From the NCBI GenBank assembly GCA_963693365.1, contig CAVNZM010000002.1:9114001-9178000 (forward strand): a stretch of DNA of 64,000 nucleotides, written 5' to 3'. A program made the position numbers and the translations under genes. The notes beneath the pieces were generated by a model. That model ran no database searches. It worked only from the letters and a program-made list of their open reading frames with translations, and was not told where the DNA came from. Shown one piece after another: positions 58,798 to 64,000 of this stretch. The DNA is from Amoebidium appalachense (lineage: Eukaryota > Ichthyosporea). How positions within the stretch are numbered: position 1 is the first letter of the stretch; every line of letters starts with the position of its first letter.

Positions 58798-59629
58798 TCC
58801 TGTGTGTCTGTGTGTGTGTGTGTGTGTGCATGTTAGTGTTAGTGTACGTGATTGTGTGTAGGTGTACGTATGTGCTTGTGCGGTTGTGTGTGTAAGTTTA
58901 TCTGTGCCAGCGTGTGCATGTGTGTCTCTCTTTCAACTTTCTCGGAAGTTTGCTAAGTTGTTGGTGTGAACATCCTTGGTTATCCCAGAGTAAATGCATC
59001 AAGGGTTCATTTCCCTGAAGTAAATTATGTTATCGGTGTACACTTACCCTCAAGTAGTCATCTGCTTGATCTACGACAGCCACTGGCTTGGGCTCGCGAT
59101 TAGCTCCTTTTCTGATGGCAGTCTTGGTTGTTCGGATAGAGTGCTGCGAGGATTCAGAAACGTCTATATCAGCGAACCATTAGGTAAGAAAGTAGTCGGG
59201 AGGCATGTTCTGTATGCTTGGATCACGTTGAAAAATCACGTCTAGCCAGGCTCAAAGTCAAGAAAAACCGTGGCTGTCACACGAAAGCATCAATCATCTG
59301 CTGGCTTAAAGCAGAAAAATGCAGAAGTGCCCAAACCTTGGTGCATGCATCGTCCACCCCAAGTTATAGACTTGCTTGACCCTTCACGCACAAGCCCCTT
59401 ACAACATACGTTTGAGGGCTCACTATACCTGCGCTCTCGGCTTCCACTCCTTAATTTCAGCAAAGTTCTCTATCAGGTTGGCCTTGGAGGGTGAAGCCTG
59501 GTCTGCTTTTGGCGTATCGTGCAAGCATCTTCTTGAATTTGCATTCCTAACAGCCTGTGCGACCCCTGCAAGCGCTGGACGCAAGCAGGACGCCTGCTTG
59601 GCAACCGCTACAGCAAGCACAGTTGCCAT
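47210..59629 (-). CDS. ilvA: Threonine dehydratase, biosynthetic, organelle-targeted
   Basis: Fifteen minus-strand exons: 59629-59429, 59143-59048, 58033-57779, 56744-56601, 55463-55337, 54302-54192, 53540-53446, 52749-52686, 52502-52409, 51474-51364, 50767-50652, 49886-49774, 48862-48764, 47981-47928, 47314-47210 (TAG). All phases agree; the product is 594 aa, near the plant enzyme's length. The enzyme deaminates threonine to 2-oxobutanoate, the first step to isoleucine. Residues 1 to about 45 are Arg-rich and non-acidic, a probable mitochondrial or plastid transit peptide. K143 in [10 protein letters not shown] is the PLP lysine, SAGNHAQG (167-174) and the GGGG loop (273-276) bind cofactor, and [14 protein letters not shown] and [11 protein letters not shown] are family signatures. 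Two ACT-like regulatory subdomains follow ([20 protein letters not shown] and [13 protein letters not shown]), where isoleucine feedback acts in homologues. This separates it from the short catabolic enzyme and serine racemase. Confidence 0.95.
47371..47475 (-). repeat. Dispersed intronic element (dehydratase intron 14, copy 1)
   Basis: TTGAATGCGTTATAAGATAC through GCAGAGCCCATCCTCAGGGG, first subtype, flanked by G runs. Confidence 0.85.
47491..47598 (-). repeat. Dispersed intronic element (dehydratase intron 14, copy 2)
   Basis: GTCAAATGTATTATCAAGTA through AGTAGAGCCCATTCTTTAAG. It directly follows copy 1 in the same orientation but is more diverged. Confidence 0.75.
50262..50638. repeat. 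(GT)n tracts in dehydratase intron 11
   Basis: GT repeats at 50254-50301 and 50569-50638 with unique DNA between them; the second ends about 14 bp from the exon 11 donor. Confidence 0.9.
50983..51090. repeat. (GT)n microsatellite after a C-run/A-run tract
   Basis: C runs at 50910-50964 lead into an A run (50965-50979), then about 105 bp of GT, in dehydratase intron 10. Confidence 0.95.
52187..52383 (-). repeat. Possible diverged dispersed element plus (GT)n
   Basis: AGCGTACCAAGTACAACTAC ACGG and a following ACAGGAC block (52200-52262) resemble the first subtype weakly; pure GT follows at 52315-52383. Confidence 0.4.
53112..53208 (-). repeat. Dispersed intronic element (dehydratase intron 7)
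   Basis: TGTGTTAAAGGTTAATGAGT then ACGAAGTACTCAG, CGGACAACACGGTAGAGTGC, and a final GAGCAGAGTCCCACC, followed by a long G run. Confidence 0.8.
53848..54074. repeat. (GT)n-rich tract in dehydratase intron 6
   Basis: GT at 53848-53902 and 53987-54074 with GC/CA variants between. Confidence 0.9.
54680..55310. repeat. 600-bp degenerate GT-rich tract
   Basis: GT/GC/GTAT-rich DNA nearly filling dehydratase intron 5, without long pure runs. Confidence 0.85.
55644..55679. repeat. Short tandem array of a 7-bp unit
   Basis: Five copies of CCCCGTA followed by C runs, in dehydratase intron 4. Confidence 0.9.
55969..56515 (-). repeat. Three decayed copies of the exon 4 3' edge in the next intron
   Basis: The minus-strand end of dehydratase exon 4 ([10 protein letters not shown] plus gtgtgt donor, 56601-56640) recurs at about 56486-56515, 56187-56217 and 55969-56002. 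The copies read as [20 protein letters not shown] and [11 protein letters not shown], each followed by a GT-containing stretch. C runs separate them at 200-300 bp spacing. The cores are alike enough to rule out chance and different enough to be old. Confidence 0.85.
56757..56775. repeat. A run beside the exon 4 acceptor
   Basis: About 20 A on the + strand, that is a T run acting as the polypyrimidine tract 10 bases before dehydratase exon 4. Confidence 0.8.
56935..57081 (-). repeat. Dispersed intronic element, recent copy (dehydratase intron 3)
   Basis: 147 bp nearly identical to 26414-26560; flanked by G runs on both sides. Confidence 0.9.
58177..58274 (-). repeat. Dispersed intronic element, diverged copy (dehydratase intron 3)
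   Basis: ATGTGTTAAAGAGTGCAAGG, ACAATACAACATAG and AGCAGAACCAATCCCCACGG follow the first-subtype order. Confidence 0.65.
58745..58850. repeat. (GT)n-rich tract in dehydratase intron 2
   Basis: GT repeats with TCCTGT and GTTAGT interruptions. Confidence 0.9.
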
Positions 59630-59856
59630 GTTGTGACTATAGCTTCAGCAGGCAATCAATTTGCCTTCAACTCTTCTTTCCCTTGCCAAAGGTATATATA
59701 TATATACGAAACTCGTGTAAAAACAGCGCTCATCACCCTGCCCTAGAGGCGACAAACCAACTCTGTTGCATCAGATAGACGCCTAGAACTGCGGACTGCG
59801 GAGTGCGGTGCGCTGATCACGAGGGTTGCCCAACAGCAAAAAGCAGGCTGCCTCCT

Positions 59857-59925
59857 ATTGGTTAGTAAGTAGAAATGGCGTACTCTTATTGGATGTCATA
59901 GAGAGGAGGGCAATGCTTTTATTGG
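59857..59925 (-). promoter_or_regulatory. Three evenly spaced CCAAT boxes of the threonine dehydratase gene
   Basis: ATTGG at 59857-59861, 59888-59892 and 59921-59925 reads CCAAT on the gene strand, at 31- and 33-bp spacing, about 230-300 bp upstream of the ATG. The middle one is ATTGGATGTCATA, adding a CRE-like half site. Regular three-turn spacing is typical of NF-Y promoters. Confidence 0.6.
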
Positions 59926-59929
59926 ACTC

Positions 59930-61265
59930 TGTAGATGCTCGAATTCCACAAAAATTCCACGGGAAAAGCAGGGGAAAGCATCGTTTGCATGAGAAACCGT
60001 GAGAAACATCAGTAGTTTTGTATTGAGCTGAGCAATGCTCGCGTATTATGTTGATGGCAACGTGAGTTTCAATGGCGAGGCCCTCTGATCTGGCAGAAGG
60101 TTCACATGGTTAAGGGATTCCTTTCAGTACAACCGGCATTCTATTAGTCGTTCACGTTTTGCCAAGTTAAGTTCTACCGAGATCTCTTCTAGATCTAGGT
60201 TGCATGGACATTTGGTTTCTAACGAGAGCTTCACGTCCATAGCATCGCAGCACTATATAGAAATCCCACCACAGTAGTGCTATAGTGCTGTACGAATAAT
60301 CGCAGTCCACTGAGCTTGTCATATGCAATGATAAATAGGTAATATTTTGTTTTGTGTCAACGGAACTTTGCCTCAAGCTTGCCCCTTAGCAAATCTGCTT
60401 CAGACATGTTGCAGGATCCGGCGAAACGCGGCCCTCAGCTCCCAGCCCCCCCTCCCCCCCCCTCCCCCCCCCCCCCCCCCCCTCCCCCTCTCCACCCCCC
60501 TCTCCCCGCCCCTCCCTCGCGCTCCCACTCGGCCTCCACTCACCTAAACTACTGCAAACAGAGAGCAAGAAACCTCTGTCTTTTACCACCGTTATTTCTT
60601 TCTTGGTTTTGTCTCCGGAGCTGTTTTTGTGGTAACGTCTTCCAGCAGCAGCCGTTACTGGTGTCTTGTTACCGGCCTGAACTAAAGAATGAACCTCAAG
60701 TTTAAGTTAAAGGCATGCACCGATGCACAAGCACATTCAATAATGAGTAGTTGTGTCAAAAACCGACCTCGACTGTGCCACGCAGCCGTGTGACACCCCT
60801 CATATACGCAGCTTGTGGAAAAAGAAAAGCATCCCGAGGCTTGTGTGTACAGGGCTCCAGCTCAACCTGTCCCATGGCTTGACTAATCCCCGAGTACGCA
60901 TATGATGACGTCACTTTGAACCTAAGCCGTGTCGACAACACATACACCAGCGCCCCTGGGGCTAGTGTAGAGTACTACAACGTAGACTATTTCCCAGCAT
61001 TACGCAACTCGTCAACCTTGGCCTTTTCGCATGTTGTAGCTTGGCGATGACGTTCTCCCTGTACACATCACAGGTATAAAAGTAGCAGGAAGAAGAGGAA
61101 AACCTCAATAAACACGGGCCTCTTGCAGAGCTTCGATGAATCGTTTGGTGTCTTTTCCACACGTGTAGGATTAGATGAATCCAGCTAAGCAGAACGAACA
61201 AACTGTGACTCAGCGGCCTGGTGTTTAGGTTCCAAATTTGAGCTACACATTTTTTTGGTGTTTGT
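59930..61265. other. Divergent spacer between the dehydratase and GPATCH3-like genes
   Basis: Unique DNA with a C-rich patch at 60447-60520. TGACGTCA at 60906-60913, about 350 bp before the GPATCH3-like ATG, is a candidate promoter element. Small frames (for example 60756-60947, minus) have no recognisable features. Confidence 0.55.
60906..60913 (+). promoter_or_regulatory. CRE-like palindrome TGACGTCA
   Basis: Same octamer as at 31403-31410 upstream of the transporter; here 353 bp before the GPATCH3-like start. Confidence 0.4.
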
Positions 61266-62415
61266 ATGCCCAGTCGCATGCTCATGGATTCAACAGGGTT
61301 AGACGCAGTGGAATACGTTCTTGTGGCAAACATTCCCCATCGGTTCAAAGCTGCAGATCTGCGCTCTTTTTTTGCTGACTTGACAGAGGCGGGTGCTTTT
61401 TCAAGCTTCCACTACCGCCACCGCACCTATACGCCGGTGGGTTGCACCTGTTGTTTTGTGCCGGGACGTAGAGGAGGAGGGAGGGGGGTGGGGGGAGGGG
61501 AAGGAGGGGAGGGAGGCGGGGAGGAGAAGTAGGGGTGAAATGGGTAAGAGGTGGACTTTTTTCTCGCATATTTTGGGTGAGGGCAGGTGGTTGAGCTGCT
61601 ACACCTGCGTGTAATTCTGCGTGTGTGTGTGTATGTGTGTGCGCGTGCGTGTGTGTGCGTGTGCCTGCTTGTGTACGTCTATGTGTGCCCTTCACTCCCA
61701 ACCACTCCTCGCTCTCTTTCTGTGTGTGCGTGTGTGTTGTGTGGGCGTGTGTTTGGTTGTGTGTGGTTCTGTGGTGTCGTCACGTCTTTGTGTGTGCCGG
61801 GGATGGTTAATTAAGAAAGGGCAAGGGTGAGAGGTGTGTGCGGGTGTTCTAGCACGCGAGTGCGGGTACAAGTAAACACCCGTTTATGTGGGCCGTGCAT
61901 GTGCCGTATTTGTGGGTGGTGTTGCCCGTGTTTTCTCACACAGCAAGTGTTGTGTGGAAGCTCTTGTCTGTTTTGGAATTCTGTGCACTTGTAGGTTTTG
62001 CACATCATGAAAATGATAGAACATATCCCAGTGCCTGATCCTCAGCCTCGTTGTGTCTTAGTGTAGGCCTAGGGGATATGGCAAAAGGGGGAGGGGCTGC
62101 CGGGGAAGGGGGAGGGGGGTGGAGGGGGGGGGGGGGGGGGGCAGGTGGCGTGTTTTGTGGACAAGTGCATGTGTGTATTTTCACAATCCCCTTTTCATGA
62201 AAAGACGTTGGTGTTCACGCGTCCGTTGTTTTTCCTCTTCGTAGGATACCTTTAAGACAAGGAATTGGGGCAGTTTTTTTTTGGGCATATGGTTTTCAGT
62301 GAGGTAACGGTGGATCTATACTCATATGCACAAGAGCGTTTGTTCTACTTCGTCGGCACCGGTAAACGGACAGGGATAATAGTGTCCGTCCACCCCCTCC
62401 CCCCCCCCCCCCCCT

Positions 62416-62451
<36 letters not shown>

Positions 62452-62492
62452 CCCCCCCCCCCCGTTCCCCCCTTGTCAAGGGGGAATGGGTC

Positions 62493-62546
<54 letters not shown>

Positions 62547-63947
62547 AGAGGGGGGGGGGGGGGAGGGGAGAGAGGGTTGAAGGGGACGCAAAAGCGGGGG
62601 GGAGGGGGGCTTCTGCCCTTCTTTTTCGTATTTGATATTCCAAGTAGTCATGATCATTGAGCCACTAACACTGCCGCATGAACAAATACAGAAGCGGAAA
62701 ACTGAAAATGACAACAAGGCTGCGGGGGCGAAGGAGAGCAAACAGGACCCCAAGCAGAAACCGTGCTGCTGCCCAGTGGTCATTTACGCAAACCACATAG
62801 AAACGGTACTTGCCTCAAATGGTAAACATTGGCGCAATCGGCAGGATGAACCCCAACCGGAACGCATTGTGATAGAGCGGGTTGGGAGTTCGGGTGGTGT
62901 GGGTGGCGGTCGCGGTAAGGGCGGGCCGGCGAAGTATAAGAGTAAAAAGGAGCTGAAACACGAGAACGAAACGAGGAATGAGTCTTCTATCAGCCTTGAG
63001 TCGTTTTTGATGTTGCCCGAGCTGAGGCCACCGAGAGGTATGGTGCCTAAACGTATTTCGTGTGTGTCATGTTTTATGTATTTATTTATTTATTTTTTTA
63101 TTTATTTTTTATTTTATTTTATTTTATTTATATTTATATTTTTATTATTAGTTTTTTTTTTTTTGGGGGGGGGGGGGGGGGGGAGGGGGGGGAGGGGGGG
63201 GGGATCCTATGAAGAAATGTTCGTAACATCCTTTAGTGGAGGGACTGAGTGTATGTATGTGGAAAGGGTGGAAAGGGGAGGTGGCAAGTGCGCGCGGGTA
63301 TGGGTAGGGGGACCCGCGGGGAGGGGGGGGAGGGGGAGGGGAGGTGGAGGTGGTAGGGGTCTACAAATTTATTGCGAAGCAAGAGTCTGTTTAGCTATTC
63401 CAGAGCAGGTGTGTATGGAATTTTGAAAAGGCATACGTGATAGGGGCAGGGGGCAAAGAAGGTGAAAGGGCAGGGCGGGGTGTTCCCCTCAGAGTTGTTC
63501 GGGGCCGGGGAATATACATGAGTGGGTAAAAGCCATATGACAAAGGGGGGGGGGGGGGCTTCAGATGTTTGCTATTTTTTTTTTTTTTTTGCACAGTTAT
63601 TTGGAAAGGTTTCGCGTCGCCTACTTATGTAAAGGTTTCACGTTTCCTACTTATGTAAAGGTTTCACGTTTCCTACTTATAAAGATTTCACGTTTCCTAC
63701 TTATGTAAAGGTTTCACTTTTCCTACTTATGGAAAGGTTTCACGTTTCCTACTTATGTAAAGATTTCACGTATCCTACTTATGTAGAGTTTAACCTGGGT
63801 GGTATCAACTACGCAGGGATGCCGCAGGGTAACGTAGGCACACCCATCCGCACATTCCTCACATCACTGTCCGACTGCATTCTCCCTGCCTCTGTCATCA
63901 GTCGGTTGGGCCTTGTGTTTCCTTCCAGCGGCCAGACATATAGTCAG
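61266..63947 (+). CDS. GPATCH3: GPATCH3-like protein, 5' part
   Basis: Three exons are visible: 61266-61467, 62648-63037 and 63817-63947; the gene runs off the window after the donor at 63948. The first begins at ATG 61266, though ATGs at 61278 or 61284 are possible. It encodes a GPATCH3 N-terminal fold: EYVLVANIPHRFKAADLRSF then GAFSSFHYRHR. The second holds QKPCCCPVVIYANHIETVLA and NGKHWRN, the CCC-containing strand-helix of the family, then a Gly/Lys-rich linker and FLMLPELRPP. The third encodes GMPQGNVGTPIRTFLTSLSD and RLGLVFPSSGQ, matching the conserved NVGTP block. The G-patch motif itself lies downstream, outside the window. Human GPATCH3 is a nuclear/cytosolic RNA-biology protein; the role here is inferred only. 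The first donor (gtagag, phase 1) was chosen to keep frame; a gtgggt donor at 61437 plus an unseen exon is an alternative. Confidence 0.8.
62400..62600. repeat. C-run, (CT)n, (GT)n and G-run cluster
   Basis: Low-complexity blocks inside intron 1 of the GPATCH3-like gene: C/CT at 62394-62463, GT at 62494-62542, G runs to 62565. Confidence 0.9.
63605..63790 (+). repeat. 26-bp minisatellite before the third GPATCH3-like exon
   Basis: About seven copies of a unit with TTTCACGTTTCCTACTTATG and AAAGG/AAAGA, differing by single bases; one unit is shortened. The array ends about 25 bp before the acceptor at 63816. Confidence 0.95.
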
Positions 63948-64000
63948 GTATGCAGAAGTATATTTCCCCCCCCCCCTCTCCCCCTTCCCCCAAACTAACC

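Noticed and set aside
60756-60947. 63-codon minus-strand frame
   Set aside because: Overlaps the candidate promoter of the GPATCH3-like gene and shows no domain or signal peptide.

Overview
The window is nuclear DNA of an intron-rich eukaryote, most likely a free-living protist or alga. Genes have GT-AG introns and use the standard code (TAA, TAG and TGA all end genes). Promoters show CCAAT, CRE-like and TATA-like motifs, and one insert carries AATAAA plus poly(A). The lineage cannot be fixed from the sequence. Introns and spacers are dominated by long (CA)n/(GT)n, (CT)n and C/G homopolymer runs, so most long open frames here are low-complexity artefacts and were left out.

Layout: 187-2629 (+), last four exons of an unrecognised gene. 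4630-6384 (-), TPR plus 2OG-Fe(II) oxygenase protein whose frame is broken three times. 7155-15349 (+), complete ten-exon copine-type A-domain protein with an N-terminal membrane anchor (299 aa). 16470-16866 (-), AT-rich poly(A)-tailed insert of unknown origin. 17313-20703, a small family of secreted six-cysteine peptides: one intact gene (18397-18705) and two fragments. 22113-30949 (-), complete six-exon MCH1/nodulin-like major facilitator transporter (483 aa). 32784-33095 (-), small signal-peptide/one-TM protein. 38511-39371 (-), MORN-repeat protein. 47210-59629 (-), complete fifteen-exon biosynthetic threonine dehydratase (594 aa) with a transit peptide and two C-terminal regulatory subdomains. 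61266 to the window end (+), 5' part of a GPATCH3-like gene.

The genes do not form one pathway; this is ordinary eukaryotic gene order. The unusual content is in the introns. (1) A dispersed element of about 100-150 bp recurs more than ten times in introns of three genes, always in the same orientation relative to transcription, on both DNA strands; two copies 30 kb apart are nearly identical. (2) Two genes carry tandem or scattered copies of their own exon edge plus splice site inside the neighbouring intron. (3) Many splice sites are the ends of CA/GT microsatellites. (4) C-run/A-run compound tracts occur in one polarity only. The secreted peptide family, with a furin-type site before a six-cysteine domain, is the best candidate for an undescribed protein family.

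Exon structures were read by eye from splice consensus, phase continuity and family similarity. Long C/G runs are hard to sequence, so indels near them may be assembly errors.
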